A stretch of 41,687 nt of DNA from Chloroflexota bacterium (lineage in GTDB: Bacteria; Chloroflexota; Anaerolineae; Aggregatilineales; Phototrophicaceae), in the NCBI GenBank assembly GCA_011523735.1, contig WTGB01000114.1, positions 1 through 41,687 of the forward strand, read 5' to 3'. Below the pieces are notes generated by a model that saw only the letters and a program-made list of their open reading frames with translations, did no database searches and was not told the DNA's origin. Position 1 is the first letter of the stretch. Every line of letters starts with the position of its first letter. The position numbers and the translations under genes are program-made. Below are positions 1-7,386 of this stretch, piece after piece.

Positions 1-395
1 CCCAGCAAGGGCGCAAATGCCCGGATCGACGCGAAGGCGCCGCGCCAGTTGACACGAAAGATTCGGTCAATCAGTTCATCATCCAGCCCGTCCAGGTCAG
101 CATGGGCGACTGCCTGGCTGATGCCCGCGTTGTTCACCAGGATATCCAGCCGACCGTATTTCTCGGCGATAGCCTCCGCCAGCGCGGCTTGGGCGCCGCT
201 GTCGTCTACCGGACAGCTTATGACCAGGTGATTTCCGCTGGCCAGGCTGTTGGCGGTCGCCCGCGCCTTGCCTTGATCGCTGTTATAGGTGATGACAATC
301 TGCGCGCCCGCGGCGGCCAGTCGCCAGCAGATAGCGCTGCCAATACCGCCACCGCCGCCCGTCACCACAGCTACCTGTCCGCTTAAATCAGACAT
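1..395 (-). CDS. SDR family NAD(P)-dependent oxidoreductase (C-terminus beyond the window)
   Basis: Reading leftward from an ATG at 395, the first 131 residues of a classical short-chain dehydrogenase/reductase are visible; the rest lies outside the window. The Rossmann nucleotide-binding motif TGGGGGIG falls near residues 12-19, and the NNAG motif of the central strand lies near residue 90. The catalytic Ser/Tyr/Lys would be in the missing part, so substrate and even activity cannot be judged. A good ribosome binding site (GGAGGGAGG) precedes the ATG. The gene starts 33 bp after the stop of the histidine phosphatase on the same strand, so the two are probably co-transcribed. The family call is firm; the specific reaction is unknown. 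Confidence 0.9.
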   Translation of the reverse strand, partial: MSDLSGQVAVVTGGGGGIGSAICWRLAAAGAQIVITYNSDQGKARATANSLASGNHLVISCPVDDSGAQAALAEAIAEKYGRLDILVNNAGISQAVAHADLDGLDDELIDRIFRVNWRGAFASIRAFAPLL

Positions 396-428
396 TAGGC
401 GCCTCCCTCCGCTCAGAGCCGTCGGCTG

Positions 429-1124
429 CTACCAGGATCGCATCGTTGGCGGCAAATGATCGACGCGATTCATGTATTGCAGTATCGGCCGCGCGCCGTC
501 GTAGTCAACGCGAGTGATGGCAGTGTTGTTGTGATAATAGCTCATGCTCTGGGGACGGGACGGCAATTGGCCGGATATCGCTTTCAACAAAATGTCGAGA
601 AAGCCGGCGTGAGAGATCAAGGCGATGACCGCGTCGGTCTTGCCCCACTCGCTCAAGTCTTTGGCGACTTTGATGGCGCGATAGAAACTGTGCGTTTCCG
701 GCTCTAAGCCTAGTGACGCATCATACCAGCCGTTCTCCGAAACCGCTTCCGGCAGTCGATAGCTGGGAAACTCTTGCAAGATGGCGGAGCGGGACATGCC
801 CGAGAAACCCTTGAAGGTTCCATTCTCTCGGCGAAACATACCGCCTTTCTCGTGCAGATCCACCCAGGTCATCGGCTGCCTGTCCAAAGCTTTGCTGACG
901 GGCTGCGCCGTCAAGAGCGAGCGGTACATAGGGCTGGTGTAGAGGCGGCTGATGCCAAAGCCGTCATTGCCCAGGCCCGACTCATTCGCCAGGTATTCCG
1001 CCAATGCCTCACGCTGTCGGTAGCCCAACTCGGTCAGATCAGGGTCGACCTTGCGGCGCTGCATCGTCTCGGCTGTCAGGATGTTGTTTTCCGATTGCGC
1101 ATGGCGGATGAGATAAACGTGCAT
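429..1124 (-). CDS. histidine phosphatase family protein (phosphoglycerate mutase-like)
   Basis: A 231-residue protein of the histidine phosphatase superfamily. The N-terminal catalytic motif is LIRHAQSENN, with the phospho-accepting His at residue 8, and the second core His lies in SHAGF at residue 172. These enzymes remove phosphate from small molecules or sugar phosphates, or act as mutases; the substrate here cannot be told. I place the start at 1124 because AAGGA lies six bases upstream of it, whereas the in-frame ATG at 1130 would overlap its own ribosome binding site. A candidate promoter with a perfect TATAAT lies at 1166-1194. The partial SDR gene follows on the same strand. Confidence 0.88.
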   Translation of the reverse strand: MHVYLIRHAQSENNILTAETMQRRKVDPDLTELGYRQREALAEYLANESGLGNDGFGISRLYTSPMYRSLLTAQPVSKALDRQPMTWVDLHEKGGMFRRENGTFKGFSGMSRSAILQEFPSYRLPEAVSENGWYDASLGLEPETHSFYRAIKVAKDLSEWGKTDAVIALISHAGFLDILLKAISGQLPSRPQSMSYYHNNTAITRVDYDGARPILQYMNRVDHLPPTMRSW

Positions 1125-1165
1125 AGACATTCCTTATTCCAAGCTGCGAGTGATCTCAGTGAGTG

Positions 1166-1194
1166 ATTATAAGCAAATCTTGGCGGAAAGTAAC
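1166..1194 (-). promoter_or_regulatory. candidate sigma-70 promoter for the phosphatase-SDR operon
   Basis: On the minus strand GTTACT (1194-1189) is followed after 17 bases by a perfect TATAAT (1171-1166). The expected transcription start is near 1159, about 35 bases before the start codon. The -35 matches only three consensus positions, so this rests on the -10 and the spacing. Confidence 0.45.
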
Positions 1195-1328
1195 CCGAGG
1201 CTCGCCGACAATCGTTAAGCTTTGACCAAGAACGCTTATTATTCCGGCGCCGCGAATAAAGGCTGGTTACCAGAATTGCCTCTCGTTAAACTTGCCACTG
1301 TTTGCGATTCACGAGGCTTATGACGCCC

Positions 1329-2258
1329 ATGCAGAAAATTGTGACCCTCACGATGAACCCGGCGCTTGATGTGGCCACCCGCATCAACTCAGTGGCGCCC
1401 GAGATCAAGCTGCGCTGCGCCGCTCCGCGCTTCTATCCTGGCGGCGGAGGCATTAATGTTTCGCGGGCGATTTCTTTTCTCGGCGGCAAGTCTAGCGCTG
1501 TCTACGCCGCTGGCGGGCACACCGGCGCGATGCTGACGCAGCTTCTGGCGGCTGAAGGCATCGCCCATCATCCTGTGGAGATCGGCGGTATCACACGCGA
1601 AAGTTTTGTCGTCTATGAAGAAAGCAGCTCTTTGCAATATCGCTTCACCTTGCCCGGTCCCGCACTGTCGGTGGAGGAGTGGACCGCCTGCCTCGAGACA
1701 GTTTTCAATTTAGATCCCGACTACTTTGTCGCCAGCGGCAGCTTGCCCGATGGCGTTCCACTCGAATTTTATGGCGAAATCACGCGCTATGCCCGCCAAC
1801 ACGATATTCGCGTTATCCTAGATACGGCGGGCGACGCGCTGAATCACGCGCTGGGCAAGGGCTTATACCTAATCAAGCCGAACCTGCGCGAGCTGGAAAT
1901 CTTCGCCGGTGAAAAGATACGCGACGAGGCGCATATCAAATCCGCTTGCCGCCGTTTGATCGCGGAAGGCTTGTCGGAAGTGATGGTTGTGTCAATGGGC
2001 GCGGCCGGCGCCGCCCTAGTCACGGCTGCGGACTACCTGCACTTTCACGCGCCCGTGGTGCCGATCGCGAGCAAGGTCGGCGCGGGCGATTGCATGGTCG
2101 GCGGCATCGTTGTGGCATTGGCGGAGGGGCGCAGTCTACCTGACGCAGCGCGTTTTGGCGTGGCCGCGGGCAGCGCCGCTGTCATGACGCCCGGAACCCT
2201 GCTCTGCCGCCGCGAGGATGCCTATCGACTCTTCGACAGCGTCACAGTGACAGCTTGA
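1329..2258 (+). CDS. pfkB: 6-phosphofructokinase II (PfkB family sugar kinase)
   Basis: From the ATG at 1329 the product has 309 residues, which I recall as the length of E. coli PfkB, and it matches that protein along its length by recall. Examples are the start IVTLTMNPALD, the GGGGINVSRAI motif of the substrate site, the RFTLPGPAL segment, and GAGDCMVGG near the C-terminus with catalytic base D254. The reaction is ATP-dependent phosphorylation of fructose 6-phosphate to fructose 1,6-bisphosphate in glycolysis; a related substrate such as tagatose 6-phosphate or fructose 1-phosphate cannot be excluded. An upstream in-frame ATG at 1320 lies only three bases after the GAGG at 1313-1316, while 1329 is twelve bases away, so the start is chosen by homology. 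The gene is divergent from the phosphatase operon. Confidence 0.87.
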   Translation: MQKIVTLTMNPALDVATRINSVAPEIKLRCAAPRFYPGGGGINVSRAISFLGGKSSAVYAAGGHTGAMLTQLLAAEGIAHHPVEIGGITRESFVVYEESSSLQYRFTLPGPALSVEEWTACLETVFNLDPDYFVASGSLPDGVPLEFYGEITRYARQHDIRVILDTAGDALNHALGKGLYLIKPNLRELEIFAGEKIRDEAHIKSACRRLIAEGLSEVMVVSMGAAGAALVTAADYLHFHAPVVPIASKVGAGDCMVGGIVVALAEGRSLPDAARFGVAAGSAAVMTPGTLLCRREDAYRLFDSVTVTA

Positions 2259-2350
2259 CATATAGACGCATTTGTTGACTGGAGTAGTTCCGAGTAAGTG
2301 AAAACATGCGACAAAGTAAAGAGACGGACAATAATTAAAAGTATTTGTAA

Positions 2351-2393
2351 GGGCGACTGACGGGCTGTGTCTACGCGCCCCTGTGTGTCGCCC
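2351..2393. repeat. GGGCGAC-type palindromic repeat, copy 1
   Basis: Arms GGGCGAC (2351-2357) and GTCGCCC (2387-2393) flank a core containing GCTGTGTCTACGCGC. Nearly the same core (GCTGTGTCTGCGCGC) occurs in the copy at 24082-24126, so these two belong to one subfamily. It sits between pfkB and the DUF6958-like gene and may also form a transcript hairpin. Confidence 0.6.
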
Positions 2394-2464
2394 GCCTGCG
2401 CCACCAGTACATATCAATTTTCGCATGACTAACTTGCTTTTGCTGGGATAGGAGAGAATCACAA

Positions 2465-2782
2465 ATGAGCACGATTCAAGCGCGAAATGTCAATCATCCA
2501 GAACACCGTGAGAACCTCAAAGAAGAAAAATACAATCATATTCGCGCGGCTATGCTGGCCAGCCTGCCCGTAGACAGTTGGATGCCATTTTCAGAACTGG
2601 AAGATAAGGTCCGCGCCTGGCTCAGCCAAAACGATGTGCCGCGGGCGCTTTTCCCCAAGCCCGGCTCCGTCCGCTGGTATTGCAAGGCGGTGCAATTGGA
2701 TCTGGAAGCGCGCGGCGAAATCGAGCGGCAGCCGAAGAAATCCCCTCTCCATCTGCGCAAAACTGAGCGAGCCTGCCGCTAA
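2465..2782 (+). CDS. DUF6958-like small protein of unknown function
   Basis: A 105-residue soluble protein. Its pattern (NVNHPEHRENL, then KYNHIRAAML, then VRWYCKAVQLDLEARGEI and a basic PLHLRK tail) matches my memory of small bacterial proteins grouped as DUF6958, whose predicted fold is helical with a winged-helix flavour; the function is not known. The start ATG is preceded by AGGAGAG at a suitable distance. Its stop codon overlaps the stop of the convergent phospholipase D-like gene by four bases (CTAA). No signal peptide or membrane segment is present. Confidence 0.7.
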   Translation: MSTIQARNVNHPEHRENLKEEKYNHIRAAMLASLPVDSWMPFSELEDKVRAWLSQNDVPRALFPKPGSVRWYCKAVQLDLEARGEIERQPKKSPLHLRKTERACR

Positions 2783-3981
2783 TCACATATCACTTCGTTT
2801 GGCGCCAACTCCTCGGCGCTATCCCAGATTCTCCGCCATTCGTCGAGATAGAGCGCGGCGATATCGGCGTTGCGGATGATCACGATGTTCTCGTCATTGC
2901 TTTCCGCGGCGCTGCGCGAGAAGTTGAAGGAGCCGGTAATCACGGTGTCATCGTCGATAATAATGACTTTGTGATGCAGAATGTAGCGATTGCCATCCTG
3001 CCGCACTGCCGCCCCGGCACAATGCAGCGCGGGCAATTGACTCCAGCTTGCTGTGCTGTTCCGCTTCTCGAATACGCCCTCAATTGCCACGTCTGCATTT
3101 GCTGCCTGCAGCAGCATCGCCTCCGCCAGCGCTTCCAGCGAAAACACGAAGGTCATGAAACGAATCGACCGCTGCGCCCGCGCGATCTCAGACCTGAGCG
3201 CGCTGATCTCATCCGCTTCCGGTGCAAACAGAATGCTGATTTCGCCGTTGTCATGCGCAAACGTGACGGTCCCGCCATCGCGTGAGCGTTTGCCGAACTC
3301 GCCGCGCTCGAACATCTCGTCAAACTCGGCTTGATACGCCGCTGCCGCCGCTACGCTTTCGAGCACCAGAGCGTTGTTATTGTTGCGATAGCTGCCGTTG
3401 ACCGTGTAATTCCACGAACCGGTCCATACTGCCTGCCCATCGATGATCACGAACTTATTGTGCATCAGACCTGAACGATCATCGTCATGCAGTTGGATGT
3501 CTGCTTGAAGCAGGTCGCGCAGATGCGAATCGCGCTCGTCCTGCAAGCCGTGATCATCATCGGTGAGGATCCGCACGACTAGGCCCCGTTCATGCGCCGC
3601 CGCTATCGCATCGCGGAGGGCATCGCTGTTCAGTTCAAAAGCCGCAATATCGAGCGTGGCTGCTGCCCCGTCAATGGCGGCAGCAAGTACTTCGTCAAGC
3701 CCATTGGCGTATTCGGCGCGCTCGCTACCTTCGTCGGGCTCGTTGAAGTAAAGCTGCCAATTGGGCCCGATGTACCCGCGCCCGAATTCAAATCCCAACT
3801 CTTGATAGGCGACCGGCGTTGGCGCTGGGGCTACGCTCCCCATATCGACCGACCCGGATCGGCCCACATGAAATGCTCGCGACACAAAAGTCATCATGAT
3901 GCTCAGCAAAATGAAGACCGCGATGAGCGACTGCCGCCAGCGCCGTCTCCGATGAGTCTTCCGCGCTCTTTGCGAATCCAT
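2779..3981 (-). CDS. membrane-anchored phospholipase D-like protein with two HKD motifs
   Basis: A 400-residue protein with a basic N-terminus (RRRRWRQ) and one hydrophobic segment around residues 17-35, so it is probably anchored with the catalytic part outside. Two complete HKD motifs are visible: HNKFVIID (H174, K176, D181) followed by GSWN, and HHKVIIID (H337, K339, D344) followed by GSFNFS. Two HKD half-sites form one active site in phospholipase D, cardiolipin synthase and related nucleases, acting on phosphodiester bonds through a phosphohistidine. Lipid and nucleic acid substrates cannot be told apart from sequence. The ATG follows TTGAGGCGGC. The gene converges on the DUF6958-like gene with overlapping stops and is divergent from the ABC-F gene. 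Confidence 0.85.
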   Translation of the reverse strand: MDSQRARKTHRRRRWRQSLIAVFILLSIMMTFVSRAFHVGRSGSVDMGSVAPAPTPVAYQELGFEFGRGYIGPNWQLYFNEPDEGSERAEYANGLDEVLAAAIDGAAATLDIAAFELNSDALRDAIAAAHERGLVVRILTDDDHGLQDERDSHLRDLLQADIQLHDDDRSGLMHNKFVIIDGQAVWTGSWNYTVNGSYRNNNNALVLESVAAAAAYQAEFDEMFERGEFGKRSRDGGTVTFAHDNGEISILFAPEADEISALRSEIARAQRSIRFMTFVFSLEALAEAMLLQAANADVAIEGVFEKRNSTASWSQLPALHCAGAAVRQDGNRYILHHKVIIIDDDTVITGSFNFSRSAAESNDENIVIIRNADIAALYLDEWRRIWDSAEELAPNEVICD

Positions 3982-4078
3982 GCCGCCTCAAGATGGAGAA
4001 TTGTTTATGCTCATTGTATTGTAATGAGGAAAAGATAGTAGATAACTGGGCGCCAATTTTCATGTGGAGGGACGGGTG

Positions 4079-4107
4079 TTACGCGGGTATTCGCGGTCTG
4101 TTATAAT
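4079..4107 (+). promoter_or_regulatory. candidate promoter of the ABC-F gene
   Basis: A perfect TATAAT at 4102-4107 is preceded, after 17 bases, by a weak -35 TTACGC at 4079-4084. The predicted start of transcription is about 30 bases upstream of the ABC-F start codon. Confidence 0.5.
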
Positions 4108-4143
4108 GCGCGCGTTTCGCCATCTAGCCAGTTCAAGCGAGCC

Positions 4144-6048
4144 ATGTCCCTTCTCACCGCAAGCGACTTGGGGAAATACTACGGTGCTGACGAGGTTTTC
4201 AGCGGCCTCAGTCTTGCCATCGCCAAAAGCGGGCGTATCGCCCTGGTCGGTCCCAATGGCGCTGGCAAGACCACTCTGCTTAATGTGTTGGCGGGCATCG
4301 ACTTGCCCACGCAGGGCACGGTGAGCCTGGCGCGCAATCTGCGGCTCTCCTTCTTGCCGCAGCGGCCCGAACTCGCCGGCGATCATAGCCTCTGGCAAGA
4401 GCAACTCAAAGCTTTCGCAGACTTGCGCGGTATGGAAATGCAGCTCGCCCAGCTTGAGCGGCAAATGGCGCAGGCCGACAGCTACGAGAGGGCGCTGGAG
4501 CGCTACGGTCCGCTGCAAGCCGCGTTTGAGCGCCTCGGCGGCTACAGCTATGAAGCGCGCATCAAGATGGTCCTGTCCGGGCTGGGCTTCAGCGCGGACG
4601 ACTATGAAACGCCGCTGCCTCAGCTTTCCGGCGGCCAGAAGACGCGGGCATTGCTCTGCCGCCTGCTCCTGGAAGAGCCGGACTTGCTGATACTCGATGA
4701 GCCGACCAATCATCTCGATATCGAGGCGGTCGAATGGCTGGAAAAATACCTGGCGACCTATGCCGGCGCCGTGCTGGCGGTCAGCCACGATCGCTACTTC
4801 ATCGACAACTTCGCCAAGACAATCTGGGAGATCGAATACGGGCGCTTGCAAGTCTATCGCGGCAATTACAGCGCCTACGCCAAGCAGCGGGCTGCCGGGC
4901 GAGAAACGCTCCGACAAGCCTACTATTGGCAGCAGGAATTCATCCGCAAGGAGCAGGAGTTCATCCGCCGTCACATGGGCAGCCGCCGCACAGCCCAGGC
5001 GAAAGGGCGGCTCAAAAAGCTCGAGACGATGAAGAAGCGCGGCGCCATTATCGAAAGCGGTCCCAGGCAACGCCGCAAGATGTTCATCGAAATGGATGAC
5101 GTCCAGCGCAGCGGCGATCAAGTGATCCTCACCCGCGATTTAGTCGTCGGCTACGACCCGGCGCAACCGCTTCTTGCCGTTCCCGATAGCTTGGTGCAGC
5201 GTGGTGAGACCGTGGCCGTCATCGGTCCAAACGGCGTTGGCAAATCGACCTTGCTCAAGACGCTGAGCGGCGATCTGCCCGCTTTGGCCGGCGCGGTGCG
5301 GCTGGGCGCGAAGGTGAAAGCCGGCTACTTCGCCCAAGCGCACGAGTCTCTCGTCGCGGAGAATACGCTGCTGGACGCTGTCACCGCCGTCAAGCCCATG
5401 CCGATTTCACAGGCTCGCGATTGGCTGGGCCGCTTCCTCTTTAGCGGCGATGATGTCTTCCGAACGATCGCCTCCCTCTCTGGTGGCGAACGCGGTCGGG
5501 TGGCTCTGGCGAAACTTGCCCTGCAGGGCGCCAATCTCCTCCTGCTGGATGAGCCGACCAATCATCTCGATATCGACAGCCAGGAGGTCTTGCAGGCGGT
5601 ATTAGCGGGCTTCCAAGGGACAATACTGCTCGTCAGCCACGATCGCTACCTGATCGACGCCCTCGCCACGCAGATCTGGGAATTGACGCCGGGCGAGTTG
5701 CGGCTGACTGACGGCGGCTATCAGGAATATCTGCGCGCCCGCAACCGCCGTCTGGCGCAGGCTGCCGCCGACGACAGGAACAGATCAGCGCATTCCAAAG
5801 TCAAAGGTCAGGCTCGTTATACGGACAAAAAATATGGCTTGAATCCCTTCCAGTTGGCACAGCGCGCCTCCGAATTGGAAACCAGGATCGACGCCCTGGA
5901 AGCCCAACTCAGCGACATCAGTATCCAGCTTGATGACGCTAGCCTGGCTCATGATGCTGTCAAAGTGCGGGCGCTGGGAGAATCATACAAGCGCGCGGAA
6001 GAAGAACTCGAGGCGGCGCTGGAAGAGTGGGGCAGGCTGGCGGAATAG
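4144..6048 (+). CDS. ABC-F family ATPase (ribosome-associated type)
   Basis: A 634-residue protein with two ABC ATPase domains in one chain and no membrane domain, the ABC-F layout. Domain 1 has Walker A GPNGAGKTT (from G36), signature LSGGQ (from L161) and DEPTNHLD (from D185). Domain 2 has GPNGVGKST (from G361), LSGGE (from L445) and a second DEPTNHLD. Between them is the charged linker typical of the family. The C-terminal 90 residues are rich in Glu, Ala and Leu and look like a coiled coil, as in Uup. ABC-F proteins bind the ribosomal E site and help stalled translation or give antibiotic resistance; which applies here cannot be told. A TATAAT promoter lies upstream; no strong ribosome binding site precedes the ATG. 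Confidence 0.92.
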   Translation: MSLLTASDLGKYYGADEVFSGLSLAIAKSGRIALVGPNGAGKTTLLNVLAGIDLPTQGTVSLARNLRLSFLPQRPELAGDHSLWQEQLKAFADLRGMEMQLAQLERQMAQADSYERALERYGPLQAAFERLGGYSYEARIKMVLSGLGFSADDYETPLPQLSGGQKTRALLCRLLLEEPDLLILDEPTNHLDIEAVEWLEKYLATYAGAVLAVSHDRYFIDNFAKTIWEIEYGRLQVYRGNYSAYAKQRAAGRETLRQAYYWQQEFIRKEQEFIRRHMGSRRTAQAKGRLKKLETMKKRGAIIESGPRQRRKMFIEMDDVQRSGDQVILTRDLVVGYDPAQPLLAVPDSLVQRGETVAVIGPNGVGKSTLLKTLSGDLPALAGAVRLGAKVKAGYFAQAHESLVAENTLLDAVTAVKPMPISQARDWLGRFLFSGDDVFRTIASLSGGERGRVALAKLALQGANLLLLDEPTNHLDIDSQEVLQAVLAGFQGTILLVSHDRYLIDALATQIWELTPGELRLTDGGYQEYLRARNRRLAQAAADDRNRSAHSKVKGQARYTDKKYGLNPFQLAQRASELETRIDALEAQLSDISIQLDDASLAHDAVKVRALGESYKRAEEELEAALEEWGRLAE

Positions 6049-6163
6049 ACGCTCCTTGGCTCGACTTTGCACTGCCAATTCGCCGCGGCGGATGTATCAT
6101 TGGGGCATCCGCGCCTAGTTAGCGGGCAGCGCGAAACCGGCAGGCTTGTGAGGGAGACGCATC

Positions 6164-6802
6164 TTGGAGATCACCTGGTACGGCTACAGTTGCTTTCGCA
6201 TCACCGAACGCGGACATACCACAGTCTTGACCGATCCTTATCTGCCGGCGCTGGACCTGGCTCAGCGCAGTTTGAAAGCGGATCTGGTGACAGTCAGTCA
6301 TGCGGAAGCCGCGGGGCAGGTCGATGATATCCGCGGCGACAAATACGTCATCTCCGCGCCGGGCGAATATGAAATTGGCGAGCTCTTTGTCACTGGCCTT
6401 GCTCTGCACGTCCATGTGGCTGACAGCGATCAGGTGTTGCGAAACATCGCCTATCACTTTGAATATCCTAACGGCCTGAACTTCCTGCATCTTGGCGTCC
6501 TGCATCAACTGCCGGATCAATCCATCATCGAACAGTTTGGCGAAGTGCATGCTCTTCTGCTGCCAATTGGCGGCGCAGCGCTAAGCGGTGACCAACTGGC
6601 GGATTTAATCAGCATGATTGAGCCGAATTATGTCCTGCCGATGCACGCCCCGGACCTCAGCGAAGAAGCTTTTGACCCGGCGCTCGACGGTTTCCTCAAG
6701 GCTATGGGCGTCGCCAGCATCGAATGTCAGGATTCCCTGCGTGTGACCACAGCTGGCTTAAGCGAGCAAACGCAGGTGCTTCGTCTGCTCCCGGCGACGT
6801 AA
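6164..6802 (+). CDS. MBL-fold protein with a degenerate metal site
   Basis: A 212-residue metallo-beta-lactamase-fold protein starting at TTG, with AGGGAG seven bases upstream. Its frame (MEITWYG-SCFRI, LTDPY, VTVSH, SAPGEYEIG, LPMHA) matches a UlaG-like group common in Chloroflexota, whose members I recall carrying YGHSCF and a metal motif of the type SHDHPGH. Here the first His of YGHS is Tyr8, and the HxHxGH motif reads HAEAAG: only H46 remains, and later positions are Glu48, Ala50 and Gly51. The zinc site is therefore probably lost and the protein may not be a hydrolase. It starts 115 bp after the ABC-F gene. Confidence 0.8.
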   Translation: MEITWYGYSCFRITERGHTTVLTDPYLPALDLAQRSLKADLVTVSHAEAAGQVDDIRGDKYVISAPGEYEIGELFVTGLALHVHVADSDQVLRNIAYHFEYPNGLNFLHLGVLHQLPDQSIIEQFGEVHALLLPIGGAALSGDQLADLISMIEPNYVLPMHAPDLSEEAFDPALDGFLKAMGVASIECQDSLRVTTAGLSEQTQVLRLLPAT

Positions 6803-6879
6803 ATGGTCAAGAACCGATTCTCACTCGAATTGCGTTATACTATGTGTACACTGCCAATCTGCGATGAGGGCGTCGCTCC

Positions 6880-7197
6880 ATGCGAAACGGAAACGTCAAA
6901 ATCCTCATGACATGGGATATCAAGCCGGGCTTGGATCAAGAATACTTTGAGTTTGTCATGCGGGAATGGGTGCCCAATACGACCAAACTGGGCTTAACGC
7001 CTATCGAAGCTTGGTACAATGTTTATGCCAGTTCCGATGTGCCGCGGATCATGGCGGGCGCCATCGCGGAAGACGCCAGCGCCATGCGCGACATCATCAC
7101 CAGTTCCGATTGGGCTGACCTGCAAGCCAAGCTCTTCGAATATGTCGAGAATTACAGCCACAAAATCGTTCTCGTCACCGGCGACTATCAACTCTAG
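6880..7197 (+). CDS. small protein resembling dimeric alpha/beta barrel (Dabb) proteins
   Basis: A 105-residue soluble protein. The pattern of a first strand VKILMTWDIKPG, a helix containing YFEFVMREWVPN, and a later strand/helix pair ending in SHKIVLVTGDYQL resembles ferredoxin-like dimeric alpha/beta barrel proteins such as antibiotic monooxygenase or NIPSNAP relatives. No catalytic motif is visible, so no reaction is proposed. TATACT at 6836-6841 could be a -10 box, but I see no -35. A GAGGG lies somewhat far upstream of the ATG. It converges on the LysM gene, separated by 189 bp that hold a palindrome and a terminator. Confidence 0.65.
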   Translation: MRNGNVKILMTWDIKPGLDQEYFEFVMREWVPNTTKLGLTPIEAWYNVYASSDVPRIMAGAIAEDASAMRDIITSSDWADLQAKLFEYVENYSHKIVLVTGDYQL

Positions 7198-7236
7198 ATC
7201 GCCTCATCAACAGCGACTCAAATAGTAGATGTATAG

Positions 7237-7257
7237 GGGCGAGCTACTAACTCGCCC
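7237..7257. repeat. GGGCGA-type palindromic repeat, copy 2 (short)
   Basis: Arms GGGCGAG (7237-7243) and CTCGCCC (7251-7257) with a seven-base loop, preceded by TATAGG, which resembles the GTAGG start of the other copies. Confidence 0.5.
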
Positions 7258-7329
7258 GTCGACGTCAGGCCGCACGCTTTCGGGCTGCCTGCCAGGTCAC
7301 CCGCGCCCAACCCGCTTTCGCCCGCAATC

Positions 7330-7367
7330 CCAAAAGAAAAGGGCGAGACCCGCCGATCCCGCCCTTT
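7330..7367 (-). terminator. Rho-independent terminator after the LysM gene
   Basis: AAAGGGCG (7338-7345) pairs perfectly with CGCCCTTT (7360-7367) around a 14-base loop. On the minus strand the hairpin is followed by TTTTCTTTT, a typical U tract. It lies about 20 bases past the stop of the LysM gene and may also stop rightward transcripts. Confidence 0.75.
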
Positions 7368-7386
7368 AACTAGATATTCTCCGGGA

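Noticed and set aside
4060..5121. 353-codon open frame on the minus strand
   Set aside because: Lies antisense to the ABC-F gene, whose catalytic motifs are intact; the antisense product shows no recognisable domain and is typical of GC-rich codon shadowing.
6836..6841. TATACT as a promoter for the Dabb-like gene
   Set aside because: No -35 at a usable distance and no extended -10; not strong enough to list as a feature.
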